Below are positions 34,981 to 44,828 of a stretch of 64,000 nt of DNA, in pieces (position 1 is the stretch's first letter; every line of letters begins with the position of its first letter). Position numbers and translations under genes: made by a program. Below the pieces are notes generated by a model, which ran no database searches, was not told the DNA's origin, and saw only the letters and a program-made list of their open reading frames with translations. This DNA comes from Mucilaginibacter xinganensis. Lineage in GTDB: Bacteria > Bacteroidota > Bacteroidia > Sphingobacteriales > Sphingobacteriaceae. The stretch lies in contig NZ_CP022743.1 in the NCBI RefSeq assembly GCF_002257585.1, forward strand, positions 62,001 through 126,000, given 5' to 3'.

Positions 34981-35652
34981 TTGAAACTCCTGATAGTTGA
35001 AGATGAGCCCGGTCTGCGCGAGAGCATAGAGAAATACTTTACCGAAGAGGGAAGTATCTGCGAAACAAGCAATACCCTTGAATCTGCACTCCAAAAAATC
35101 GCTATTTATGAATACGATTGTATTATACTGGATATTGGTTTACCGGACGGGGAAGGGTTTGCCATACTTGATTATTTAAAATTACACAACAAGCAGGACT
35201 GTGTGCTGATCATCTCGGCCCGGAACTCATTAGACGATAAAATCAAAGGGCTTAACATTGGGGCGGACGATTACATCACCAAGCCCTTTCATTTGGCTGA
35301 ATTAAAAGCACGGCTACTAGCTATTTTTCGCAGAAAAGCATTCGGCAGCACCAACGTACTCAATTATAAAGAGATAAGCATTGACCTTTTGGGGCGAAAT
35401 GTGAGTATTGATGAAAAAAACATTGTTCTTACCCGGAAAGAATACGAAATGCTGCTGTATTTTATTGCTAACAAAGGAAAGGTGATCTCGAAAAATGCCA
35501 TAGCGGAACACCTGTGGGGGGACGAAATGGATATGCTGGATAGCTTTGATTTTATTTATACGCATATTAAAAACCTCAGAAAAAAACTGTCAGATATTTC
35601 TGGTAAAGACTATTTCGCGTCCGTTTATGGTGTGGGCTATAAATTTGTTTAA
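34981..35652 (+). CDS. OmpR-family response regulator (TTG start)
   Basis: A 223-aa regulator: receiver domain with LLIVEDEPG, phospho-acceptor in CIILDIGLPDGEG and Lys in ITKPFHLAE, then a winged-helix DNA-binding domain (LTRKEYEMLLYFIANKGKVISKNAIAEHLWG and YTHIKNLRKKL). The frame offers no ATG before the conserved KLLIVEDE, so the TTG at 34981 is taken as the start. The kinase gene begins 2 bp after the stop. Mirrored tandem sites lie directly upstream. Confidence 0.93.
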   Translation: MKLLIVEDEPGLRESIEKYFTEEGSICETSNTLESALQKIAIYEYDCIILDIGLPDGEGFAILDYLKLHNKQDCVLIISARNSLDDKIKGLNIGADDYITKPFHLAELKARLLAIFRRKAFGSTNVLNYKEISIDLLGRNVSIDEKNIVLTRKEYEMLLYFIANKGKVISKNAIAEHLWGDEMDMLDSFDFIYTHIKNLRKKLSDISGKDYFASVYGVGYKFV

Positions 35653-35654
35653 CT

Positions 35655-36905
35655 ATGAAATTAGCAGCGCATTATAATAAAGCGAGTATCATTATTAGCG
35701 TTACTGTATTATTCATATCCGGACTGATATATTATTTTGTTATTAACCGGATTGCCCGTGAACAACTGGACAGTAACCTGTCTGAAGAAATAGGAGAAGT
35801 AGTTGATTACGTAAACCAGAACCAGCGACTGCCAAAATCTGTTGATTTTGACGAGGACCTCACCACCTTTGCTAAAACAAACCTGGCTAAATTTGATACC
35901 AAATACTTTGATACCCCTTACCAAAATCCGCGGGAGAAAAAAGTGGAAGCCGGGCGTGCTGTTTCCACCCTTATCAAATGCAAAGGCGAAAACTTTATTG
36001 TTACCATTGTGGTGTCACGCGAAGACACAGAATATCTTATTCAAATTATATTCATTATTACTTTATCATTAACTACTGTATTATTAACGGTACTGATAAT
36101 AACCAACCGATATATTTTGAACGGCCTTTGGCGTCCTTTTTATTACATATTAAACCAAGTAAAAAGCTTCAATGTGTCTGATAATAAAAAGATGGATATT
36201 ATCGAAGCAAAGGCAGATGAATTCAGGGAGTTGGGTGAGGCCGTGTCAACCATGTCATCAAGGGTAACCTCAGACTATCACGGGTTAAAAACCTTTACAG
36301 AAAATGCCTCACACGAGATAATGACGCCTTTGGCTGTTATTACTTCGAAGCTGGATACACTGATACAGGATGAAACATTGGGGCCAGACCAATTTGCCCA
36401 AATAACAGATATTTACTCCGCAACCAATAAGCTTTCCCGTTTAAACCAGTCGCTTTTATTACTGGTAAAAATTGATAATAATTTATTGCATGAAACAGAA
36501 AAGCTAAATGTAAAAACCATTATCCGGGAAAAAATCCAACAGTTTAATGAGCTGATTCAAAATAAAAATATTGAGTTGGACTATATGCTTGATGATGTCG
36601 ACATTATTGCAAACAGGTATTTAACTGATGTATTGATCAATAACCTTTTCAGTAATGCAATACGGCATAATAAATTGCATGGACAAATAAAAATAACGCT
36701 GGCAGGCAACAAATTGCTGTTTCAAAATTCCGGCGATCCTTCTCCCCTTCGGGAAGCAACTATTTTTACACGTTTTCATAAAGGGAGATCGTCAGACGGC
36801 ACCGGTTTAGGCCTGGCCATTATGAAAAACATTTGTAATCAGCGTAATTTTGACTTAAAGTATGAATATCTGAATGACCTCCATTCTTTCGAAATAACTT
36901 TTTGA
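35655..36905 (+). CDS. Membrane sensor histidine kinase
   Basis: A 416-aa kinase with two membrane helices (IISVTVLFISGLIYYFVI and LIQIIFIITLSLTTVLLTVLII) around a periplasmic domain of about 100 residues, a short HAMP-like linker, the phospho-His in NASHEIMTPLAVI, N-box INNLFSNAIRH and G2 box SSDGTGLGLAIMK. The G1 box is short (FQNSGDPS). It is the partner of the OmpR-type regulator 2 bp upstream. Confidence 0.92.
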   Translation: MKLAAHYNKASIIISVTVLFISGLIYYFVINRIAREQLDSNLSEEIGEVVDYVNQNQRLPKSVDFDEDLTTFAKTNLAKFDTKYFDTPYQNPREKKVEAGRAVSTLIKCKGENFIVTIVVSREDTEYLIQIIFIITLSLTTVLLTVLIITNRYILNGLWRPFYYILNQVKSFNVSDNKKMDIIEAKADEFRELGEAVSTMSSRVTSDYHGLKTFTENASHEIMTPLAVITSKLDTLIQDETLGPDQFAQITDIYSATNKLSRLNQSLLLLVKIDNNLLHETEKLNVKTIIREKIQQFNELIQNKNIELDYMLDDVDIIANRYLTDVLINNLFSNAIRHNKLHGQIKITLAGNKLLFQNSGDPSPLREATIFTRFHKGRSSDGTGLGLAIMKNICNQRNFDLKYEYLNDLHSFEITF

Positions 36906-37016
36906 CCGTAAAGAAATCGATGTTTTCCATATAAACAGCAGCTACGAAAGCCTGGTAGCTGGGAACGTTCCCGAAGATGGCTATCCGTTAAAAGATATTG
37001 TAAATTTTGCACCCTC
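36906..37016 (+). other. Possible coding relic between two kinase genes
   Basis: The frame starting at 36904 reads on without a stop through protein-like sequence (KEIDVFHINSSYESLVAGN, then VPEDGYPLKDIVNF) before crossing the 3' end of the convergent kinase gene. There is no start codon or recognisable family. It may be a truncated gene end or chance. Confidence 0.2.
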
Positions 37017-38072
37017 ATTTATCCTGCTTTCAACAGCAATCTGGCCGCCCAGGCTCGTGACGTGGTTATACACCAGGTACAAGCCAATCCCCTTACTGTC
37101 GGTATGTTCATGAAATTTCTGATTAAAGCCAAAGATCTTGCCTTTAGCCTTCTCCATGTCAAACCCCATCCCGCCATCTGAAAAAATTAACCGGGTTCTC
37201 CCGTTAACCCTTTTAGTACAAATGGAGATATTTGGAAAACTATCTGGTTTTGAATACTTTATTGAGTTACTGATTAAATTAAGAAAGATACTTTCCAGGT
37301 AACCTTTATTAAATTCAACCTTTTCAGCCGCTGAAAAGTCAACGCGTAATACCGCCCTTGAATTTTTAACTAATGATTGCAAAGGTTGCAATGCGGAAGT
37401 TAAACATTCATTGAAACTTATCTCTGCAACTGTAACGCCTAGGTTGTTTTTTTCAATTAAATTATCTACAAAATTGTTTAAGGTAACTTTTAAACTATCG
37501 GTAGTTGTCCTCATCATTTCTATAAACTCGAGTGTTTCCTGATCTTCTATCTTTGAAACATCCAGAAGGCTAAAAACAGAAATAAGGTTGCTTACGGGTG
37601 CCCTCAGATCATGCGATGTCATGTAAGCAAGTTGCTTCAAATCATTGTTAAGCTCAGTTAGATTGGTAAGCAGTAAGTTCCGGTCGTCTTCAATTCTTTT
37701 TTTATGGGTAACGTTTCTTGCTATGGCAAAAACAACTTTTTCACTCTCAATAGGCATCGACGTCCAGTGCAACCAAACAATACCCCCGCTTTTGGTAACA
37801 TACCTGTTTTCAAAATTCAACAGCGGAACGTCATTTAACAGATTTTCCCGATGACCTGCTGTAAGATGCTTATCCTCATGGTAAATAAACTCGTGAATGG
37901 GTTTAGCCAGCAATTCTTCGTTAGTGTATTCCAACACTTTTGAAACGGTGGGATTTATTCGTTTAAAATAGCCATCATATCCCGCAATGCAAAGCAGGTC
38001 AGGTGACATGTCGAAAAAGAGCTCAAGATTAAACGTGTTTTTTGAATTCTGTTTGTTCCCTTTAGCCGCCAT
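36981..38072 (-). CDS. PAS-domain sensor histidine kinase
   Basis: A 363-aa soluble kinase. A PAS domain (FDMSPDLLCIAGYDGYFKRINPTVSK near 20-45, ending in a PAC-like KRIEDDRNLL near 130) leads to HisKA with phospho-His in AYMTSHDLRAPVSNLISVF, then an HATPase with N-box LISNSIKYS, G1 DGGMGFDME and G2 SKGIGLYLV. It has no membrane helix, so it senses a cytosolic signal, possibly redox or a ligand. No response regulator adjoins it in an operon. Confidence 0.9.
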   Translation of the reverse strand: MAAKGNKQNSKNTFNLELFFDMSPDLLCIAGYDGYFKRINPTVSKVLEYTNEELLAKPIHEFIYHEDKHLTAGHRENLLNDVPLLNFENRYVTKSGGIVWLHWTSMPIESEKVVFAIARNVTHKKRIEDDRNLLLTNLTELNNDLKQLAYMTSHDLRAPVSNLISVFSLLDVSKIEDQETLEFIEMMRTTTDSLKVTLNNFVDNLIEKNNLGVTVAEISFNECLTSALQPLQSLVKNSRAVLRVDFSAAEKVEFNKGYLESIFLNLISNSIKYSKPDSFPNISICTKRVNGRTRLIFSDGGMGFDMEKAKGKIFGFNQKFHEHTDSKGIGLYLVYNHVTSLGGQIAVESRINEGAKFTISFNG

Positions 38073-38504
38073 CCTTATTTGTCATAATACCTGTTTTCAG
38101 CTTCGATTAAATAAGAAAACTGCCAAATAACGTAAGTGATTTGATTACCCATCATTATCTCCCAGTTTATACCAAAACAAAAAATCACGCCTATTGATAC
38201 GTACAAGTTAATTAAATAGTTGTAAGAATAGCAGCCTTTAACGTATTAAAAAATTTATTAACCCACAACTAGCTTTTTCAAAGTTTCTAAACCGGCTTTC
38301 GTTATTGAGCAATGCCCTTAATAAATTCCATCCTCCTTATTATACTGAACGCGTTTTCAGGGCGCTACCGTCTGCCGGGCTTACAGAAAATTCAGCAACT
38401 ATTTTTTGAATTTTGTGTTTAAAATAGTCCGTCACGTTATAACCTAATGAATCAGCGTTTCGTATAAGTGGAATAGTTGTAAAAGTTAGCCCGGCGGTAT
38501 TTTT
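38073..38504. other. 432-bp region without a gene
   Basis: A/T-rich divergent spacer between two histidine kinase genes. I see no ORF with coding character, no RNA gene and no convincing promoter motif or repeat. Confidence 0.5.
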
Positions 38505-39881
38505 ATGAAAAAAGTAATTATAGCTTTAACTACAATTGTATTGATTGCCACGGCTGCAATCGGTATTACACACTACTATTCGGTAAAAATCTTGTCGGCC
38601 GGCAGGGCGTACACCTATTTTGAATCGCAATATTCAAAAGCCGAAAAAGATGCTACCCGGCATTTATTAAGCTACATCTATTCGCACGAGGAAACGGATT
38701 ACCTTTTTTTCAACAATGACATCAGCATACTTAAAGGGGATAGCATTGCCAGGGACGCGCTAACTAACGGTAAAGACATTAAAATAGCACGCATTGGTTT
38801 TTTAATGGGCGGCAACAACAAAGATGATCTTCCTGAACTGATCTGGTTTTTTCAGAACTTTAAAAACACCAGTTTCTTTAACAAGGCAGTTCAGCAATGG
38901 CATCAGGCAGATCTATTGGTAGCAAAGCTGAGTCAAACAGGTGCGTTTGCCCATCATAAAATTCAATCGGGTAAGCCTGTTGACAAAGAAGGCCTTTTAC
39001 TGCAAATAAATACCATATCTGACGAGCTGACCATAAAACAACAGAACTTTTCAGCGTTGCTTGGAAATACTTCGCGGATAGTTGATCATTATGTTTTTAT
39101 GGCTGATTTTCTTACCGTTATTGTAATCCTCATCAGTTCTGCTTTACTTGGCGGCCTGATGTTGCGAAAAGTACATACATCAAAAAAGGTTATTGTTGAA
39201 CAAAACCTTGCGCTTACGGACATGAATAAGCGTATAAATAAATTTGTTTACACAGTAACACACGATTTGCGGGCGCCATTATCTTCATTAACAGGCCTTA
39301 TTTCGGTATTAGAAAAAGAAAAGGATATTGCTAAAGTCCCGGATTATACCGGAATGATGCGCGAAAGTATTGATTTGCAGGACAAACACATCCGGGATGT
39401 ATTGCATACTATTCGTACCGATGGTGGTATGACTGCAGAGCTTTGTAATTTGGGCGAAATAATAAGCAGTGTGATAAGCCAAAACGCTTTCTTTTCCGAA
39501 GGAAAAAAGGTAAAGTTTTTAAGCGAACTTGAAGTTTGGCAGCTAAAATGTAATGTAACCAATTTAAAAACCGTATTTAACAATCTAATTTCAAACGCTA
39601 TTAAATATGCTGATTTCAGCAAGCCGGAACAATGGGTGAAAGTGCGGTCATATAAAGACAATGAGCATTGCGTGATTGAAATAGAAGACAACGGAGTAGG
39701 TATAAGGCCAGAGCAGCGCAACAGCATTTTTAATAAATTTGTTAAATCGGGCACTAACAAAAAAAGCATGGGTCTTGGTCTTTATTTTACCAGGCAGGCT
39801 ATTGAAGATATGAATGGCACTATAACAGTCAGATCGTTATTAGGCGGTGGTACCTCATTTATAGTTTCATTGCCTTTATAA
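38505..39881 (+). CDS. Membrane sensor histidine kinase
   Basis: A 458-aa kinase: membrane helix at residues 4-24, periplasmic helical domain of about 170 residues, second helix FLTVIVILISSALLGGLML near 200, short coiled coil, phospho-His in TVTHDLRAPLSSLTGL, N-box FNNLISNAIKYA, G1 DNGVGI and G2 KSMGLGLYFTRQ. It is an orphan, like its divergent neighbour, whose catalytic half it resembles, so the two may be related duplicates. Its 3' end overlaps the convergent gluQRS gene by 23 bp. Confidence 0.9.
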   Translation: MKKVIIALTTIVLIATAAIGITHYYSVKILSAGRAYTYFESQYSKAEKDATRHLLSYIYSHEETDYLFFNNDISILKGDSIARDALTNGKDIKIARIGFLMGGNNKDDLPELIWFFQNFKNTSFFNKAVQQWHQADLLVAKLSQTGAFAHHKIQSGKPVDKEGLLLQINTISDELTIKQQNFSALLGNTSRIVDHYVFMADFLTVIVILISSALLGGLMLRKVHTSKKVIVEQNLALTDMNKRINKFVYTVTHDLRAPLSSLTGLISVLEKEKDIAKVPDYTGMMRESIDLQDKHIRDVLHTIRTDGGMTAELCNLGEIISSVISQNAFFSEGKKVKFLSELEVWQLKCNVTNLKTVFNNLISNAIKYADFSKPEQWVKVRSYKDNEHCVIEIEDNGVGIRPEQRNSIFNKFVKSGTNKKSMGLGLYFTRQAIEDMNGTITVRSLLGGGTSFIVSLPL

Positions 39882-40743
39882 CATTGGCACCAAGCTGTTG
39901 ATAATTGCTGATATCACCTTTAATACCCAGCATTCCGCCTATAATTTTATAAATTTCGGCAGGTTTTTTACCATTTTGGGCCAGGTAACGCACAGAAGTA
40001 TCTCCGGCCGATTTTGATAGCTTTTGTCCCCCATTCATCAGTAACGGGTGATGGAAAAACGAGATTTCAAAAAAGGTATTTTTTTTCTGTTTTTTTGCAA
40101 GTGTATGCTGTGCAAGTGTTGAAGGCCACAGGTCCTCACCCCTTACAATTAAATCAATTCCAAAAAAAAGATCGTCAACTAACGAGGTAAGCTGGTAGGC
40201 TGGGAAGCCGTCTTTTTTTCGTACCACAAAGTGTTGCATTGCAGGCGGGAGCGCTACTTTCATCACACTACCGTTATAGTTCTTAACTGTCACCTCAGTA
40301 TTGGCATCCGTGCGGAGCCGCCAGCTGATGTTTGGCAGCGATAATGAAATACTTCTTGCACTGCACACACATTCAGCCACGGCTAAGCTGCTGCGGGAGC
40401 AATCGCACGCAAATACCAACTCCTCATCTTCGAGTTGTTTAAGTGCCTGGTTGTATAGTGGTAACCGGTGTAATTGTGAATATGAAGATTCAAATTCAGC
40501 CAGATTTTCGGGCCCTTCATCCCAGGGGATCTCCAGAAAATTCAGCGTATTAAATATGTCCTGCAGGTATAATCTGTTCGCCCTGGCCTGGTCAAGGTCA
40601 TCTATCCGCAATAAAATTTTCGCGCCGCTTTTTCGTGCCAAAAAGGCCGTTAACGCAAACGAAGCAATATTGCCCAAATGCAAATAACCGCTTGGCGTTG
40701 GCGCTATCCGGGTTTTATTAAAACTGTCAGGCAACTGCGGCAT
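39859..40743 (-). CDS. gluQ: Glutamyl-Q tRNA(Asp) synthetase
   Basis: A 294-aa paralogue of the GluRS catalytic core without the anticodon-binding domain. Seen are TRIAPTPSGYLHLGNIASFA (HIGH-type motif), LRIDDLDQAR, a zinc-site-like CDCSRSSLAVAECVC near 125-140, LIVRGEDLWPSTLAQHTL and KLSKSAGDTS (KMSKS-type). GluQRS attaches glutamate to queuosine at the wobble base of tRNA(Asp). The gene overlaps the 3' end of a convergent kinase gene by 23 bp. The 17-bp gap to xth suggests co-transcription. Confidence 0.88.
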   Translation of the reverse strand: MPQLPDSFNKTRIAPTPSGYLHLGNIASFALTAFLARKSGAKILLRIDDLDQARANRLYLQDIFNTLNFLEIPWDEGPENLAEFESSYSQLHRLPLYNQALKQLEDEELVFACDCSRSSLAVAECVCSARSISLSLPNISWRLRTDANTEVTVKNYNGSVMKVALPPAMQHFVVRKKDGFPAYQLTSLVDDLFFGIDLIVRGEDLWPSTLAQHTLAKKQKKNTFFEISFFHHPLLMNGGQKLSKSAGDTSVRYLAQNGKKPAEIYKIIGGMLGIKGDISNYQQLGANVIKAMKL

Positions 40744-40760
40744 CTTAAATCAGTGTAAGC

Positions 40761-41537
40761 TTATTCATCGGCCAGTTCTATCCATACCGGGCAATGGTCG
40801 CTTGTTTTTTCCCACCCGCGTACATTTCGGTCGACAGCTGCGGCAACAAGGCGTTTGTCAAGCTCCGGGCTCAACAGGAAATGATCAATCCGTAACCCGG
40901 CGTCCCGGCCGTACGCATTTCGAAAATAATCGTAAAAAGTATAGATCTTCTCGTTGGGGTAAATCTTCCTGATTGCATCCGTCCAGCCCTGTTCAACCAA
41001 TGTTTTAAAAGCCAGCCTTGTTTCGGGCCTGAAAAGCGCATCCTCTACCCATCGCTCGGGCTTATAAACATCAAGTTCCGTAGGCATTACATTATAGTCG
41101 CCGGTTAACACCACGGGCATCCCGGAGGCAAGTAATTCAGCAGCATGCATCGTAAGCCTTTCAAACCATCTCAGCTTATAATCAAACTTAGGCCCCGGGG
41201 CAGGATTACCATTCGGAAGGTAAAGGCAACCTACGGTAATGCCGTTAACCTCCGCTTCAATATAGCGACTGTGTTCATCTTCCGGGTCTCCGGGCAATAC
41301 CCGCCGCACCTCTTTTATTTCGTTGTTGCGGGCGAGGATAGCTACCCCGTTCCAGCTTTTTTGCCCATGCCAAATGGCGTTGTACCCGGCATTAAGAATG
41401 GCCTGCTCCGGAAACTTTTCCTGTGGCGCTTTTAATTCCTGCAGACAAACAACATCGGGAGCTGTTTCTTCAAGCCACCGAAGCAATACCGGCAGTCGTC
41501 CGTTAACACCGTTTACATTATAGGTAGCTATTTTCAT
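40761..41537 (-). CDS. xth: Exodeoxyribonuclease III
   Basis: A 258-aa endonuclease/exonuclease/phosphatase-fold protein: Asn in TYNVNGVNGR, metal-binding Glu in VCLQELKAP, AILARNNEI, GDYNVMPTELD, and the catalytic DHCPVWIEL at the C-terminus. It makes AP-site incisions and 3'-5' excisions in base-excision repair. It is upstream of gluQ on the same strand. Confidence 0.93.
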   Translation of the reverse strand: MKIATYNVNGVNGRLPVLLRWLEETAPDVVCLQELKAPQEKFPEQAILNAGYNAIWHGQKSWNGVAILARNNEIKEVRRVLPGDPEDEHSRYIEAEVNGITVGCLYLPNGNPAPGPKFDYKLRWFERLTMHAAELLASGMPVVLTGDYNVMPTELDVYKPERWVEDALFRPETRLAFKTLVEQGWTDAIRKIYPNEKIYTFYDYFRNAYGRDAGLRIDHFLLSPELDKRLVAAAVDRNVRGWEKTSDHCPVWIELADE

Positions 41538-41640
41538 GATAAACTTTTACCTGCTTTAAATATCGTGGCAATAAAAATAAGCCTTGTTTATTTAAAATCT
41601 AAGCAAAAAGTAAACTCATTTAAGGTGTTAGCGTTTTTTA

Positions 41641-42186
41641 CTAATACCAGGGCTCCAATCGTTTTAAATCGTGACTCCTTATTTCGTAAACGTCCCTGTC
41701 TGTATATACCGGAATCCTGGATATGCAGCTAATATTTGTTTCCAGGCTATCGGCAGAAAGTTCAAAGTCAAAACGGGGATGAACTGCTGAAAGAAACTTA
41801 ACCTCTTTAGTGTTATCAATAAAGCTAAACAGCACATTTACCATGCCGCCTGTTCTATTGGTAACTATATAACGCAGCAATACCGGCGTGGGGTTATATA
41901 CATATTTATACCCCCGGGGATCTGTCATGTCACGCCCAAGTTCTTTTTTTACCACCTCTATATCATGCGCCTTAATTTGCTCTATCGAATCAAACTGCCT
42001 GAATGATAAGTACGTGTCCATCTCCATAAGTGGATAAACCGATTTATTTTCATCTTCTTCATCATCGTTGTAAAGCCTGCGGTACTGCACGTAATGTGCG
42101 GTTGCCTGCCCGGGATGGTCGTACTGAAATATAAACTCGGCAAAAAGGTGATCTGTTTTGGTGTAGATTTTTAATGTTCTGTCCAT
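41641..42186 (-). CDS. Uncharacterised 181-aa cytosolic protein
   Basis: I do not recognise this family. The 181-aa protein has no signal peptide or membrane helix. It starts MDRTLKIYTKTDHLFAEFIF, is acidic around residues 40-50 (NDDEEDENKS), and appears as mixed alpha/beta with ordered strands (VLLRYIVTNRTGGMVNVLFSF). The neighbours (xth, fucosidase) give no hint. Clean codon use and a full-length frame make it a likely real gene. Confidence 0.6.
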   Translation of the reverse strand: MDRTLKIYTKTDHLFAEFIFQYDHPGQATAHYVQYRRLYNDDEEDENKSVYPLMEMDTYLSFRQFDSIEQIKAHDIEVVKKELGRDMTDPRGYKYVYNPTPVLLRYIVTNRTGGMVNVLFSFIDNTKEVKFLSAVHPRFDFELSADSLETNISCISRIPVYTDRDVYEIRSHDLKRLEPWY

Positions 42187-42485
42187 GTGTAAGGTGTAGA
42201 TTGATAAGGTAATAAATTATAAACTAAGGTATGGCAATTTTTTAATTCAATACAGGCTGTTTTGTATTATGCTTACAGCATATTATATCGTGATACCTTT
42301 CATGGTTGGTAATACATAAGCGTGTTATGGCTTCGCTAAAAAAGCATTCTGCATTTTATTAAAACAAAAAAAGGGATTGCATCTACCGTATCTTCGCTGT
42401 TAGTATCCTATTTTTCGTTGCCGGCAATTACTCGCCGTTAAGCCGCCTGAATTTCACATTGGAAACCCCACAAAAAAACTTACCG
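42187..42485. other. 299-bp intergenic region
   Basis: A/T-rich spacer between the 181-aa gene and the fucosidase end (both read leftwards). I see no clear hairpin, promoter or ORF. Confidence 0.4.
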
Positions 42486-44609
42486 TTATTCCGTAATGAT
42501 GTCTATTTCGGCATAGCCTGTATCATTGTTGTTTTCAGTGTTCTTTAGCGCCCTTAGCCTGATGTATCTACTCTTTTGAGAAGCAAATTTTATTATTTGC
42601 CATAAAGGATTGTTTTTAATATTAGGGAACTCACCATGGCTAACCAGCTTCCATTCTATATTATCTTTTGAAACATAAAACTCATAACCAGCAATAATTC
42701 CGGGATTCCATATACTTTGATCAGGTAGATACCTGAAGCCTGCAAGTTTTTTTTCCTCCCCTAAGTCAACAACCAGGTCTTGTGGCATCTTTTTGTCCTT
42801 GCTTTGGTGCCAGGCAGTAGATGGATCGCCATCTAATACTGCGCTGACCTTTTCATCCGCAATGCCAACAATTTTCCAGTCTTTCCTTGAAACGTCAAAC
42901 TTTTCATGCGTCGCGGAACTGCTTTGACGGGTAAACGGGTCGTAAACAATCGCACGGATTTCAGGTTTACCGTCAGCCGCGAAAGGGCCCTGATATTTTT
43001 TTGAACCACGAGTTGGGATGCTCCCATCCGTAGTATAATAAATTACCGATTCCTTGTCAGCCGGTGTTATAATTATAGTGCCGGCCTGGTTCCTGGTAAC
43101 AGAGGGCGCGGTGAGTATTTGTGGTGCATAATAAACACCAATATTTGAAATAAGCAGACATGCTTTGGCATCCCTGATTTGGAGGCGGACTTTCCTGGCC
43201 TTTACAGTAGGGAAGCTAACGATGCGTTTATAGCCAATAGTTGTTCCTTTCGCCAGTTCCTGCCACCGGCCGTTAGTGAGTGCCTCCACGGTAAACTCTT
43301 TTACACGTTGCCCTAATTGGATGTATTCCTGCACTAAAAATCGGTTAAACCTGGTGATCTTCCCTAAATCAATTGTAAGCGATGCTGCTTTAATACTGTC
43401 ATCCGTAGCCCAATAAGTATGGTTATCATTATCTGTAGCGTGGCCAGCGCTAAAATCTTTGCTGCCCAAGCGAACATTGGACGCTGTGGCAGTTTTATTT
43501 TTACCCAGGTTGACAGAAAATGCAGCTTTTACTGCTTTGCCAAAACCCAATACGTTTTTTTCGTCAGTGGGGTGAATAAGACCATCAGGCATGATAGGAA
43601 AGTTCAATAACAAACTACCATTATGACCAATCGAATTGTAGTAGATATCCATCAGCTGAGGTACAGACTTTACTTTTTTATCCTCGCTGGGGTGATAAAA
43701 CCATTCAGGCCGGATAGAAGTATTTACTTCTGCCGGCACCCATGCGTTACCATTTTCGACGCCGTAATGCAACATATTATATGGCACATCGCCGTTTGCG
43801 TTCAGCAGGCTCCAGTTCGTTTCGCCGACAGATCCACCTTCTGTTCCTACCCACCGCAGATCGGCACGATCCCCGCCGTCATTCCAGATGACGATGTTAG
43901 GCTGAAGCTTTCGGACAAGTTTGTAGGTGTTGGCCCAATCGTAATACGTTTTGCGGTCAATCATACGGGTTTCATTCGCTCCTCCATAATAGCCGGAGCC
44001 GCCGTTAGCGCCGTCGAACCAAATCTCGAAAATAGGACCGTAGTTGGTTAACAGTTCTGTCAACTGATTACGGAAATAGTTAATGTATTCCGGCTTACCA
44101 TAATCAGCCCTGTTTCTGTCCCAGGGCGATAAATAGATTCCGAGCTTTAATCCATATTCTTTGCAGGCGTCGGCCATTTCCCCTACCACATCCCCTTTGC
44201 CATTTTTCCATGGAGCATTTTTTACGGAATATTCCGTGTATTTGGAGGGCCACAGGCAAAAGCCGCAATGGTGTTTGGCTGTGATTATAATTCCTTTCAT
44301 ACCTGCCTCTTTGCAGAGGCGTGCCCATTTGCGGCAATCCAGCCTGGTCGGGTTAAAGAGTTTCACGTCTTCATTGCCAAAGCCCCAGGATTGATCAGTG
44401 TAGGTGTTTAACGATAAATGCGCAAAAGCATAGTATTCCATATCCTGCCATCTCAGTTGATTTTTTGAAGGAATAGGTCCGCACGGAGCAGGCGCATTTT
44501 TTTGTGCATGCCCGCTAAAACAACCCGAGAAAAAGACGGCTGTAACTAAAAGGGCTTTAATAATTTTAGACATTTGCAATTTTCTGGTTTTAACCATTGG
44601 AGCAGGCAT
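42486..44609 (-). CDS. Alpha-L-fucosidase, GH29, with discoidin-like domains
   Basis: A 707-aa exported enzyme. The GH29 barrel carries the nucleophile region FEIWFDGANGG near residue 205, the substrate-binding KHHCGFCLWPSKY near 115 and WVGTEGGSVGETNW near 265. It is followed by an F5/8-type C (discoidin) module (RFNRFLVQEYIQLGQRVKEF), a chitobiase-like domain (SVIYYTTDGSIPT) and a second discoidin module (KLAGFRYLPDQ). It removes terminal L-fucose from glycans in the periplasm or outside. The ATG at 44609 is about 12 residues before the likely signal core (IIKALLVTAVFFSGCFSG). No SusCD pair is nearby. Confidence 0.9.
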   Translation of the reverse strand: MPAPMVKTRKLQMSKIIKALLVTAVFFSGCFSGHAQKNAPAPCGPIPSKNQLRWQDMEYYAFAHLSLNTYTDQSWGFGNEDVKLFNPTRLDCRKWARLCKEAGMKGIIITAKHHCGFCLWPSKYTEYSVKNAPWKNGKGDVVGEMADACKEYGLKLGIYLSPWDRNRADYGKPEYINYFRNQLTELLTNYGPIFEIWFDGANGGSGYYGGANETRMIDRKTYYDWANTYKLVRKLQPNIVIWNDGGDRADLRWVGTEGGSVGETNWSLLNANGDVPYNMLHYGVENGNAWVPAEVNTSIRPEWFYHPSEDKKVKSVPQLMDIYYNSIGHNGSLLLNFPIMPDGLIHPTDEKNVLGFGKAVKAAFSVNLGKNKTATASNVRLGSKDFSAGHATDNDNHTYWATDDSIKAASLTIDLGKITRFNRFLVQEYIQLGQRVKEFTVEALTNGRWQELAKGTTIGYKRIVSFPTVKARKVRLQIRDAKACLLISNIGVYYAPQILTAPSVTRNQAGTIIITPADKESVIYYTTDGSIPTRGSKKYQGPFAADGKPEIRAIVYDPFTRQSSSATHEKFDVSRKDWKIVGIADEKVSAVLDGDPSTAWHQSKDKKMPQDLVVDLGEEKKLAGFRYLPDQSIWNPGIIAGYEFYVSKDNIEWKLVSHGEFPNIKNNPLWQIIKFASQKSRYIRLRALKNTENNNDTGYAEIDIITE

Positions 44610-44795
44610 TACAACACATTGGTATCAATTGGTTTCCTCTTAACAACACTGGGACTAGCCCCTTTCAGCGTGAATGTAAAACTATCAATAAAAATTTGTC
44701 TGCCAAATACTCTTTAAATGTGGTCTTAGCAATTTGGCTGGCGTTAAAACAAAGAGAATTAATAGTTAAAAGCCTATTTACTAACGCTTTGACCC

Positions 44796-44825
44796 TTGAT
44801 TAACGTTGAAATTCGGTTATATTTG
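44796..44825 (+). promoter_or_regulatory. Bacteroidota -33/-7 promoter of the amidohydrolase gene
   Basis: TTG at 44796-44798, a 19-bp spacer, and TATATTTG at 44818-44825. This is a full match to the phylum consensus. The ATG at 44829 follows the -7 element by 3 nt, so the transcript should be leaderless or nearly so. Confidence 0.6.
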
Positions 44826-44828
44826 AAT

